Assembly (NCBI GenBank): GCA_009844425.1
Contig: VYBN01000034.1
Coordinates: 149,908-213,907, forward strand
Direction of reading: 5' to 3'
Length of the DNA stretch: 64,000 bases
Source: Gammaproteobacteria bacterium
Lineage (GTDB): Bacteria; Pseudomonadota; Gammaproteobacteria; Steroidobacterales; Foliamicaceae
The position numbers and the translations under genes are program-made. Positions 17,124 through 24,533 of the stretch are shown here, in pieces. Below the pieces are notes generated by a model that was not told where the DNA came from, ran no database searches, and worked only from the letters and a program-made list of their open reading frames with translations. Positions within the stretch are counted from its first letter, which is position 1. Each line of letters begins with the position of its first letter.

Positions 17124-19400
17124 ATGAAGACGACGGCTGCCGACCGGGGCATCGTCAAGCTGCCCGCGCTTGCGCCGCACCTGGAATTTCACGTCATCGG
17201 CGAACAGCAGACCCTGCTGGTATCGGAGTCGTTCAATACGCTACTGCACGGTGAAATCTATTGCAAGTTGCTGCCCGTGCTAGATGGCCGGCGCGAGCAG
17301 GAAGAGATTGCCGCCGTCCTCGAGGCCGGACACACTGCCTCCGAAGTTCGCGCGGCCATTGCTTCACTTGCCGCCAGGGGCTACGTAGTCTCCGGCGGGC
17401 ATGGAATGGACAGGAGCCGGGCGGCCTACTGGTCGTCCCTCGGCGCCTCGCCGTGCCGGGCGGAGCAAAGCCTGACGGAATCGGGAATCGAAATTGTGGG
17501 TGACGAGGGCCGTCTGGCACGGCATATGGAAGAACTCGGCGTCACCGCAGGGACCGCCGCGCCGAAGCTTACCGTGATTGTTTGCGACGAATATCTGCAG
17601 GAGCGCCTTGCGGAGGTGAATCGACACCGGCTTGAAACAGGTGCGCCGTGGATGCTGATGCGCCCCCGGGGCATACAGCCGCTGTTCGGTCCCGTCTTTC
17701 GGGCGGATGGAGAAGGACCCTGCTGGGCCTGCCTGGCCTACCGGCTTGGCGGTCACCAGGAAGTGCATCAGTTTCTCAGGAATGTCGTGGGCGAGAAGGC
17801 CGCCTTCAAACCGTTTGCCGCCGACCCCGTGCTGCTGGATTCGCTGTACGGGCTGATTGCGGCCGAGATCGTCAAATGGCTGGTGCTCGGCGAGGCGGCG
17901 CCGTTGCACGAACAGGCGATGACGATGGACATCGGAACGTTCACGAGCTCGCGGCACCGCGTCATGCGCCGGCCGCAGTGCCCGGCCTGCGGCGACGAAG
18001 ACCTTTTCCGTGCGGACCGCCCGCCCGTGGCCTTGCGTCTGAAGTCCAGCCCCAGGGCCGTCAGCAACAGCGGTGGCGCGCGCACCGTGGCCCCGGAAGT
18101 CACGCTGGCGAAATACCGCCACCTGGTGAGCCCGATCAGTGGCGTCGTGACCTGGCTGAAGCGCACTACCGACGAGTCCGATTCCTGGCTGCATGTCTAT
18201 TGGGCGGGAAGCAATCTCGGCATGAGGAGCCGGACCTTGAGTTCGCTCCGGCGCAGCCTGCGCAGCAAGAGCGCCGGCAAGGGCAGCACGCGCGAGCAGT
18301 CGGAGGTCAGCGCGCTGTGCGAAGCCCTCGAGCGATATTCGGGCTGCTTACATGGAGACGAGATCCGCGCCCGCAGGCGCTTCACCGATTTCGCCGCCGA
18401 TGGAGAGGCCATCCACCCCAACGATGCGCAGCTCTTCAGCGACACTCAGCTTGACAACGCCGAGAGCATCAACGCGAAGGGGCACCCGTACAACATCGTG
18501 CCTCCGCGTATGGATCCCGACGCCGAACTTGACTGGACGCCCGTATGGTCGTTCACGCAGCAGCGCCATCGCTATCTGCCGACCTCCATGCTCTACAGCA
18601 TGGCGCCCGAGCAGCGCGCCACCGGCGACCTGATTGCCGATTCCAACGGCTGCGCCGCCGGCAACACGCTGGAGGAGGCCATACTGCAGGGCTTCTACGA
18701 ACTGGCCGAGCGCGACGCTTTCGCCATCTGGTGGTACAACAGGCTCAAGGCGCCGGCGGTGGATCTGACCAGTTTCGACGACGAGTATCTCGCGACGGCC
18801 GCGGGCTACTACGCGCGGTTCGAGCGGGACCTGTGGATGCTCGACGTGACCTCCGATATCGGAATTCCCGCATTCGTCGCACTGTCGCGACGGCCGGACG
18901 CGGAAACCGAGGACATCATCTACGGGGCCGGCGCCCATGCCGACCCGCGTATTGCGGCCCTGCGCGCGGTTTGCGAATTGAACCAGTGCCTTACCTGGCT
19001 GCCGCGCCCCGGAAGCCGCGACGGCCGGCCCATGATCGACGATCCGCTGGCGCTCTGGTGGTGGAAGACCGCCCGGCTGGCCGATTGTTCCTGGCTGGCG
19101 CCGGCGGAAGACGCGCCGCTGCGCAAGGCTTCGCATTACAAGGTGATCGAGACGGCCGACATGCGCGAGGATGTGGAATACTGCCGGACGCGAGTCGAGG
19201 CCGGAGGCATGGAGTTCCTGGTCCTGGACCAGACGCGGCCCGACATCGGCATGCCCGTGGTGCGCGTCGTCGTGCCGGGCCTGCGCCATTTCTGGGAACG
19301 ACTCGCTCCGGGGCGCTTGTATGACGTGCCGGTCAGCATGGGCCGCCGCAGCCGCCCGCTGGCCGAAGCCGACATCAATCCCGTACCGGTGATCGCCTGA
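17124..19400 (+). CDS. Fused ThiF-like/YcaO azoline-forming cyclodehydratase
   Basis: Start taken at ATG 17124 (MKTTAADRGIVKLP), giving 758 residues; a TTG 45 bp upstream is less likely. Residues about 18-90 look like a winged-helix leader-recognition element, followed by a ThiF/E1-like domain with zinc pairs CWAC (200-203) and CPAC (286-289). From about 325 comes the YcaO domain with its ATP motifs STREQSEVSALCEALERYSG (388-407) and NGCAAGNTLEEAI plus ELAERDAFA. The C-terminus NPVPVIA resembles the proline-rich tail of azoline-forming YcaO enzymes. It should use ATP to turn core Cys/Ser/Thr into azolines after binding the leader. Its obvious substrates are the CCC cores of the two precursors. 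Family confidence is high. Confidence 0.93.
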   Translation: MKTTAADRGIVKLPALAPHLEFHVIGEQQTLLVSESFNTLLHGEIYCKLLPVLDGRREQEEIAAVLEAGHTASEVRAAIASLAARGYVVSGGHGMDRSRAAYWSSLGASPCRAEQSLTESGIEIVGDEGRLARHMEELGVTAGTAAPKLTVIVCDEYLQERLAEVNRHRLETGAPWMLMRPRGIQPLFGPVFRADGEGPCWACLAYRLGGHQEVHQFLRNVVGEKAAFKPFAADPVLLDSLYGLIAAEIVKWLVLGEAAPLHEQAMTMDIGTFTSSRHRVMRRPQCPACGDEDLFRADRPPVALRLKSSPRAVSNSGGARTVAPEVTLAKYRHLVSPISGVVTWLKRTTDESDSWLHVYWAGSNLGMRSRTLSSLRRSLRSKSAGKGSTREQSEVSALCEALERYSGCLHGDEIRARRRFTDFAADGEAIHPNDAQLFSDTQLDNAESINAKGHPYNIVPPRMDPDAELDWTPVWSFTQQRHRYLPTSMLYSMAPEQRATGDLIADSNGCAAGNTLEEAILQGFYELAERDAFAIWWYNRLKAPAVDLTSFDDEYLATAAGYYARFERDLWMLDVTSDIGIPAFVALSRRPDAETEDIIYGAGAHADPRIAALRAVCELNQCLTWLPRPGSRDGRPMIDDPLALWWWKTARLADCSWLAPAEDAPLRKASHYKVIETADMREDVEYCRTRVEAGGMEFLVLDQTRPDIGMPVVRVVVPGLRHFWERLAPGRLYDVPVSMGRRSRPLAEADINPVPVIA

Positions 19401-19409
19401 GGAGACAGC

Positions 19410-20525
19410 GTGGACATTGACGAAGCAATAACGCGGACCCAGGACCGGCTTGCGGAAGAGGGCGGCACCATGGCCGATTTGCTCGGGCACCTGAGAAACA
19501 GGATTTCGAACGTCCTTATCGGGGACCGGGAATGGCAGCGGGTGCTGGAATGCGCCGGGAGACTTCCGATAACGATGGCCGCCCTGCCGTTCGGCTTCGA
19601 ACTGCCGCTGCACGAGCGCAGGCCGGAAGCGGATTTCGGCGCCTCGCTCGCAAGCGGAACCCGGGCGGGGTCCTGGTTCGAAGAACTTGCGCGGGGCGAA
19701 GAAACGGATGAAACGGCGAGAGCGGTCGTGCGCCTGTTCAGGGAAATGGAATCCGAAGGCTCGCCGCTGCGTGAAATCGTCGGGCGCAAGCTGATGCTGG
19801 AATACGACATAGGCTCGGCGCGCGGTAACGAGCATGCGCAACCCGGCATCTTCCTGCGTCCCGGCGAGCGTCCGATCGTGGGCGGGGACCAGTTGCGCGA
19901 TGTGGCCACGGTTGTTGACGCGCTCGTTTCCTGCGTGGGCTGGGAGATGAACGAGGCTCAGCGGAAGAGCCTCGAACGGGTTTACCGGGCGCAGCCCGAA
20001 GACACGCGAATGGATTCCTTCGGGGTGTTTCCCTCCCGCTCACGCGCGGTCCGCCTGGCGATCATGGGCTTCAAGTCGCAGCGGGAAATATGTTCCTTTC
20101 TTCAGGACTCGGGCTGGCCGGGCCGGATTTCGGCCGTGGAGTCCGTGATTGCACGCTTCAGGGAACGTGCGAACATCGTCCGGTCGGGAGCGAATATCGA
20201 CGTTGAGGAAGATGGCGTGGGCCCTGCGCTCGGTCTAACGCTCATCGTCAAGCAGAGATATACGAAAGATGCGCGCTACTGGCTCGACGGGCTTACGGAT
20301 TGGGACCCGTTTCTGGAAGCCCTCGGCCATGAGGATCTGGTAGTCGCGGAAAAGCTCGGTGCGCTTGCCGGCTGGGTGTCCAAACCCTCCATGCTGTTCG
20401 GAAAGACCGGGCGTTACGTACTGTTACGGGGCATTCACCACATCAAGCTGGTCATTTCCGGGAACCAGCTTCGCAAGGCCAAGGCTTACGTGTTCATGGT
20501 GCTGTCCGCAGAGGTATCGAAATAA
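19410..20525 (+). CDS. Conserved-looking protein of unknown function in RiPP operon
   Basis: A 371-residue soluble protein starting at GTG 19410, with AGGAG 5 bp upstream and directly after the cyclodehydratase stop; translation is surely coupled. No signal peptide, TM or catalytic motif was recognised. Visible traits are an acidic N-terminal helical half (MADLLGHLRNRIS; DETARAVVRLFREME), a central HPGIFLRPGERPIVGG-like loop, and a basic C-terminus (GIHHIKLVISGNQLRKAKAY). The helical, ligand-free look and its position next to YcaO suggest an accessory or substrate-handling protein, but this is only inferred from location. It is the last plus-strand gene before a hairpin repeat and terminator. 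Confidence 0.7.
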   Translation: MDIDEAITRTQDRLAEEGGTMADLLGHLRNRISNVLIGDREWQRVLECAGRLPITMAALPFGFELPLHERRPEADFGASLASGTRAGSWFEELARGEETDETARAVVRLFREMESEGSPLREIVGRKLMLEYDIGSARGNEHAQPGIFLRPGERPIVGGDQLRDVATVVDALVSCVGWEMNEAQRKSLERVYRAQPEDTRMDSFGVFPSRSRAVRLAIMGFKSQREICSFLQDSGWPGRISAVESVIARFRERANIVRSGANIDVEEDGVGPALGLTLIVKQRYTKDARYWLDGLTDWDPFLEALGHEDLVVAEKLGALAGWVSKPSMLFGKTGRYVLLRGIHHIKLVISGNQLRKAKAYVFMVLSAEVSK

Positions 20526-20592
20526 GCCGGACATTGCATCAGTTTGCGGTCTCCGTGCGGGTCTGCCGCGATCCGACTGTGCGTTGCCCCCC

Positions 20593-20699
20593 GCCCTTCG
20601 CTTGCCCGCGCCTCGCGGGAGACGCATGAACCCCTCCATGGGGCTCGGCGGCGGCTCCATGCCGCCGACGCTCCCACGAGGCGCGGGCAAGCGAAGGGC
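20593..20699. repeat. Long-hairpin intergenic element, copy A (61-nt inner class)
   Basis: Two perfect 23-bp arms (20593-20615 and 20677-20699) enclose 61 nt beginning CGGGAGACGCATGAA and ending CGCTCCCA. The arms differ in sequence from all other copies while remaining self-complementary. It sits between convergent genes, after the unknown RiPP-operon protein and before precursor 1. The downstream flank GGGCTTCAGTTGGCGCGG is shared with copy B. The rest of the 321-bp gap holds only the terminator. Confidence 0.9.
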
Positions 20700-20774
20700 T
20701 TCAGTTGGCGCGGACTGACGCAATATTTGGGTCCGGGGCCTCTGGATCCAATGCGAGGGGGGGAAACACGTACG

Positions 20775-20812
20775 CAAAAAACCCCCGTTCGTCTTGAACG
20801 GGGGTTTGTTTT
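20775..20812. terminator. Bidirectional intrinsic terminator after precursor 1
   Basis: A perfect 12-bp stem (20779-20790 with 20796-20807) around a 5-nt loop is flanked by an A-run on the left (T-run for the minus strand) and a T-rich tail on the right. It terminates precursor 1 (minus strand, stop 34 bp away) and can also stop readthrough from the operon on the plus strand. Confidence 0.9.
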
Positions 20813-20846
20813 CAGTTCTGGCCGGCGCCTGGCCGGCCTGTTCGGT

Positions 20847-21098
20847 TTACCAGCAGCAGCAGAGGCCGGCTGAGATGGCCTCGAGTTGCTCTTCGGTAAT
20901 GTTTGGATCAGGAGGCAATGCGAGATGCACGGTCTGCATGTCGCTCTCATGAACCTGGATTGTCATCGAATCAGGAATCGAGATATCCAATTCCTTGCTG
21001 ATGGTGCTTTTGGGATCTGCCAACAACTGTTGCCGGAATTCCGCGTCCAGAGCGGATTTCTCGACGATCTGCTGCAGCATCTGTTCTCCACTTCTCAT
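20847..21098 (-). CDS. Proteusin-type RiPP precursor 1, core LCCCW
   Basis: An 83-residue peptide with a nitrile-hydratase-like (NHLP) leader: FRQQLLADPKSTISKEL, VHESDMQTVHLALPPDP, then EEQLEAISAG. The expected C39 cut after Ala-Gly (residue 78) releases the pentapeptide LCCCW. Three adjacent Cys suit the YcaO cyclodehydratase, and the terminal Trp suits the halogenase. It aligns without gaps over the leader with precursor 2, including Met1 and Met7, which supports the 21098 start; Met7 has a nearer GGAG and cannot be excluded. It is on the minus strand, opposite the operon, with its own terminator. In srp-type clusters the precursor SrpE is likewise an NHLP peptide brominated on Trp; equivalence here is inferred. 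Confidence 0.92.
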   Translation of the reverse strand: MRSGEQMLQQIVEKSALDAEFRQQLLADPKSTISKELDISIPDSMTIQVHESDMQTVHLALPPDPNITEEQLEAISAGLCCCW

Positions 21099-21178
21099 AG
21101 TAAACCCCCGTCTTATTGAGTTGCTTCAGAGGCCTTCGCCGCGTTTCCCGTTAAAGAATCGCAGCGTTGGTGAAGTTC

Positions 21179-21203
21179 ATTGTAACAGACCATGCCGTAC
21201 AAT
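21179..21203. promoter_or_regulatory. Dyad ATTGTA-N13-TACAAT in the divergent region
   Basis: A perfect 6-bp inverted repeat 13 bp apart lies between precursor 1 (minus) and the outer-membrane protein (plus). Each half reads TACAAT on one strand, a good -10 hexamer, so it could be two overlapping divergent promoters or an operator. No well-spaced -35 box was found for either direction. Confidence 0.35.
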
Positions 21204-21283
21204 ATTCGCTGCGCGTTTTGCAGTCGGGGCGATGCCGTGGATCACAGCAAATTCAGCCGGACCGCACTTTGACGCGTGCGCTG

Positions 21284-22513
21284 ATGCGATTCCGCGGCGT
21301 CTGTGCGGCTCTCGCGCTCATGGTTCCATGGGGCGCCGCTGCGCAGACTCTTGATTTTTCCGGCGACCTGAGCCTGCAGACCCGCTGGTTTCCCGAAACG
21401 CCGGCCTTCGCGGGCCAGCGTGCGGGAAGCGGCGGCGTGGTCGTCGAGCCCACGCTTTACTGGGACATCACGGAAACCGCCAGCTTTACCTTTACCCCGC
21501 TTTACCGCTACGACAGCGCCGATTCGCGACGCACTCATGCGGACCTGCGCGAGGCCTACCTGCTGATGTACGGGGACTGGGGCGACACCGCCTGGGAGCT
21601 TCGCCTGGGAGTTGACCGCGTGTTCTGGGGCGTGGTCGAGCTGCACAACCTCGTGGACGTCGTCAATCAGTTCGACCTGATCGAGCACCCGCGCGAAGAA
21701 GCCAAACTGGGTCAGCCCATGGCGTACCTGACGCTCTCCGGCGGCTGGGGCATGGCGGAGTGGCTGGTGCTGCCCTATCACCGCAAGCGCACGTTTCCGG
21801 GGTCTCACGGACGCTTCCGGGGCCCTGTGCCGCTTGTTGACGACGCCTTGTACGAAAGTGGCGGCGAAGAGCGCCACATCGATCTGGCCGCCCGTTACAG
21901 CAACACTGTCGGGCTGCTGGACTTTGGCCTGAGCGCCTTCGTAGGAACCAATCGTGAGCCCTTTTTCGTTCCGGCCCTCCCGCCCGGCCTGATTCCCGGC
22001 CCGGACACACCCTTTATTCCCTACTACGAACAGATCCGGCAATTCGGCCTGGACGCGCAACTCACGACCGGGGACTGGATCTACAAGCTGGAAGCGATTC
22101 GCCGCAGCGGCGCCCGCAACCTCGCAGGCCTGGAGGAGAACTACCGCGCCTTCATTCTCGGCCTGGAGCGCAATTTCTACGGAGTCTTCGGCTCCGCGGC
22201 GGACGTCATCGCGTTTGCGGAATGGCACGATGACAGTCGCGGTTCGCTGGCAACGACCGCGTGGGCCAATGACCTGTTTGTCGGGGCCTCGGTCGCTTTG
22301 AACGACGTGCAGAGTACCGAATTCATTGTCGGCGTCCTGAGTGATTTGAGCCGCGATTACCGCGCATTGAACGTGGGAATGAATCGCCGCCTGACGGACA
22401 ACTGGTCGATGCGCCTGGAAGTGATCGCGCAATTGCGGGTGGATCCGCTGGATATGACTTACGCGGGACGGCGAGACAGTTTCGTGGGGCTGGATATCAC
22501 CTACAGCTACTGA
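21284..22513 (+). CDS. Outer-membrane beta-barrel-like protein
   Basis: The frame is open from 21167, but the ATG at 21284 begins a normal signal peptide (MRFRGVCAALALMVPWGAAA, cut before QTLDFS), giving 409 residues. The mature part is rich in alternating aromatic/polar strands (LYWDITETASFTFTPLYRY, LDITYSY at the end) with a terminal aromatic residue, as in Gram-negative barrel proteins. It resembles uncharacterised barrel proteins often found near MMPL transporters and LolA-like genes. Placed between the two precursors, it could give the product an exit or act as receptor. It overlaps ubiA by one base. No ribosome site is convincing, so the start is moderately sure. Confidence 0.65.
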   Translation: MRFRGVCAALALMVPWGAAAQTLDFSGDLSLQTRWFPETPAFAGQRAGSGGVVVEPTLYWDITETASFTFTPLYRYDSADSRRTHADLREAYLLMYGDWGDTAWELRLGVDRVFWGVVELHNLVDVVNQFDLIEHPREEAKLGQPMAYLTLSGGWGMAEWLVLPYHRKRTFPGSHGRFRGPVPLVDDALYESGGEERHIDLAARYSNTVGLLDFGLSAFVGTNREPFFVPALPPGLIPGPDTPFIPYYEQIRQFGLDAQLTTGDWIYKLEAIRRSGARNLAGLEENYRAFILGLERNFYGVFGSAADVIAFAEWHDDSRGSLATTAWANDLFVGASVALNDVQSTEFIVGVLSDLSRDYRALNVGMNRRLTDNWSMRLEVIAQLRVDPLDMTYAGRRDSFVGLDITYSY

Positions 22514-23391
22514 TGGTTTCGGGGATGCTGATCGAGCGCCTCAAGGCGTACGGCGGGCTGATCCGCCTGGATCGTCCGGCAGGCACCCTGCTCTTGCTGT
22601 GGCCCACGCTGTTCGCCCTGTGGCTGGCTTCCGGCGGCGATCCGCCGGCCCGCATCCTGCTTGTATTTGTTGCGGGCACTTTCCTGATGCGCTCGGCCGG
22701 CTGCGCGGTGAACGACTACGCCGACCGCCGCGTGGACCGCCTGGTAAAGCGCACCCGCTCGCGGCCGCTGGCGACAGGAGCGATCAGGCCCGCGGAGGCC
22801 CTTGCAGTGGCCGGCCTGCTGACTGCCGGCGCAGCCTGGCTGGTTTTCAGCCTGCCGCCGCTGGTGATCGGGCTGGCGGTGATCGGCGCGGCTGTCGCCG
22901 GTTTCTATCCCTTCGCGAAGCGGATCATGCCGGCCCCCCAACTGGTATTGGGCGTGGCGTTTTCGTGGGGCGTTCCGATGGCGTACGCCGCCGTTTCGGA
23001 TCTCGGCCATCCCTCCCTGTGGATGCTGTGGCCGCTGACTTTCCTGTGGGTGGTGATTTACGACACCATTTACGCCATGGTGGATCGGGATGACGATGAG
23101 CGGATCGGAGTGCCGTCAACGGCGATCCTCCTGGGCCGGCACGATGTGCTGTTCATCGTCGTGGCGCATGCGGCGTACCTGGTCGGCATGTTCGGACTGG
23201 GATCGGCGGCCGGCCTTGGGCCGGCTTACTTCGCGGGCGTAGCCGGGGCGGCGCTGTGCGCAGGCCGGCAGATCGCGCTGGTTCGAGGCAGGGACCGCAA
23301 GCAGTGCTTTCGCGCCTTCAACAACAATTCGCTGCTCGGCTTCCTTCTCTTTGCCGGACTGGCGCTGGACATGCTCTTCGCCGCAGGTTGA
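22513..23391 (+). CDS. ubiA: 4-hydroxybenzoate polyprenyltransferase
   Basis: A 292-residue integral membrane prenyltransferase with both aspartate-rich motifs: NDYADRRVDRLVKRTRSRPL (about residues 71-90) and YDTIYAMVDRDDDERIG (about 183-199). These bind Mg-diphosphate of the polyprenyl donor. It attaches the polyprenyl tail to 4-hydroxybenzoate in ubiquinone synthesis, in the inner membrane. Eight or nine TMs are apparent. The ATG overlaps the TGA of the preceding barrel gene. Its place between two RiPP precursors is odd for a housekeeping gene. All residues look normal for UbiA, so recruitment to peptide prenylation is only a possibility. Confidence 0.9.
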   Translation: MVSGMLIERLKAYGGLIRLDRPAGTLLLLWPTLFALWLASGGDPPARILLVFVAGTFLMRSAGCAVNDYADRRVDRLVKRTRSRPLATGAIRPAEALAVAGLLTAGAAWLVFSLPPLVIGLAVIGAAVAGFYPFAKRIMPAPQLVLGVAFSWGVPMAYAAVSDLGHPSLWMLWPLTFLWVVIYDTIYAMVDRDDDERIGVPSTAILLGRHDVLFIVVAHAAYLVGMFGLGSAAGLGPAYFAGVAGAALCAGRQIALVRGRDRKQCFRAFNNNSLLGFLLFAGLALDMLFAAG

Positions 23392-23508
23392 CGAGGTGTT
23401 CCCCGGGATGCGATACGGGGCATTCTTTGTGATACGATCAGAACGTCTGGTTGGACTTGCGGTAAATACAAGCGGGGCGTGGAGCCGTGATCACAAAGGC
23501 AGACAGGC

Positions 23509-23763
23509 ATGTTGTCCGCTGAGGACATGCAGCGCCATCTTATTCAGAGGGCGGCTGACGATAGCGATTTCCGCAGGGGACTCATAGCGGACCCCAAGGG
23601 CACGCTGTACCAGGAATTCGGCATCGAGATTCCGGACCATATTGAGTTTCACGTGCACCAAAGCGACATGCGCACCGTGCATGTCGTTCTGCCGCCCGAC
23701 CCGGTGCTGGACGAGGAGCAACTCGAGGCGATTTCGGCCGGCATGTGCTGCTGCGGAATCTGA
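23509..23763 (+). CDS. Proteusin-type RiPP precursor 2, core MCCCGI
   Basis: An 84-residue peptide with the same 78-residue NHLP-type leader as precursor 1 (FRRGLIADPKGTL, VHQSDMRTVHVVLPPDP, EEQLEAISAG). By eye the last 57 leader residues match precursor 1 at about 35 positions without a gap, and the final 11 are identical apart from nearby substitutions. Cleavage after Ala-Gly would free MCCCGI. The CCC triplet is kept, but Trp is replaced by Gly-Ile, so halogenation of Trp is impossible and this should be an azoline-only product. It lies in the plus orientation after ubiA with an AGG upstream. The next gene begins inside its core codons. Confidence 0.9.
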   Translation: MLSAEDMQRHLIQRAADDSDFRRGLIADPKGTLYQEFGIEIPDHIEFHVHQSDMRTVHVVLPPDPVLDEEQLEAISAGMCCCGI

Positions 23764-24509
23764 CCGGGTCCCGTATTGTCAGGTGGCTGGCCTGCCTGCC
23801 GGTCGGTATTGGCCTGATCGCCGCAGCGGCCGCGAGCGGCCAGTCCATTGAAGCGGCGCGCGCCGCGCTGAACGAGGGCCGGTTCCTCGAGGCCGCGGAA
23901 GTCGCCGAAGTCCTGGACACTTCCGACGGATACGCGCTGGCGGCCGAAGCGCTGGCGATACACGGGCATTATCTGGCGCCGGAAGAAACAAAAGCCGAGC
24001 TGCTCGGCCGCGCAATGCAACTTGGACAGGAGGCCATTCGTAAGAATTCGGAGAATCCCGTGGCGCACCTTCAGCACGCCCATGCCATGGGGCGCTATAC
24101 GCAGGCGGTGGGCACGCTGAGGGTCAAGCGCGAATACGCCGGACGGGTGCGGGCGGCGCTGGAGCGAGCGCTGTTCCTGAAACCGGGACTGGCCGAGGCG
24201 CATCTGAGCCTGGGAGCCTGGCATGCGGAGGCCATCCGGGGCGGAGGATTCATGGCCAGGGTGCTGTTCGGGGCCAGCGGCAATGAGGCTCGAGCGCACT
24301 ACGACGCCGCGCTTGAGCTTGCGCCGAATGCGAAGATCGTTCACGCGGAATACGCCCTGGGCCTGTTGCTTCTCGACAGGCGCAAACACCGTGATGAAGC
24401 CCGCAGCCTTCTGGAGCGCGCCAGGGACCTGCCGTCCCGGAACGCCCACGATCGCATCGTTCATGATCGGGTGATTGCGAAACTGGTGGAGCTTGACGTT
24501 CGAACATAA
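23745..24509 (+). CDS. Exported TPR-like protein overlapping precursor 2
   Basis: A 254-residue frame whose only early start is GTG 23745, within the codons for the precursor's CCC core, so the genes overlap by 19 bp in different frames. The N-terminus has a hydrophobic signal/anchor (IVRWLACLPVGIGLIAAAAASG). The rest is alpha-helical with TPR-like repeats (IEAARAALNEGRFLEAAEVAE; VRAALERALFLKPGLAEAHLSLG; ARAHYDAALELAPNAKIVHAEYALG). TPRs are protein-binding scaffolds, probably periplasmic here. It may assist the transport or maturation proteins of the locus, but no partner is known. Translation is likely coupled to precursor 2. Confidence 0.7.
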   Translation: MLLRNLTGSRIVRWLACLPVGIGLIAAAAASGQSIEAARAALNEGRFLEAAEVAEVLDTSDGYALAAEALAIHGHYLAPEETKAELLGRAMQLGQEAIRKNSENPVAHLQHAHAMGRYTQAVGTLRVKREYAGRVRAALERALFLKPGLAEAHLSLGAWHAEAIRGGGFMARVLFGASGNEARAHYDAALELAPNAKIVHAEYALGLLLLDRRKHRDEARSLLERARDLPSRNAHDRIVHDRVIAKLVELDVRT

Positions 24510-24533
24510 CGGTAGAATCTATCGACCGGACAC

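Noticed and set aside
22513..23391. UbiA as a peptide prenyltransferase of the RiPP
   Set aside because: Motifs and length are those of ordinary 4-hydroxybenzoate polyprenyltransferase; there is no sequence evidence for a peptide substrate.
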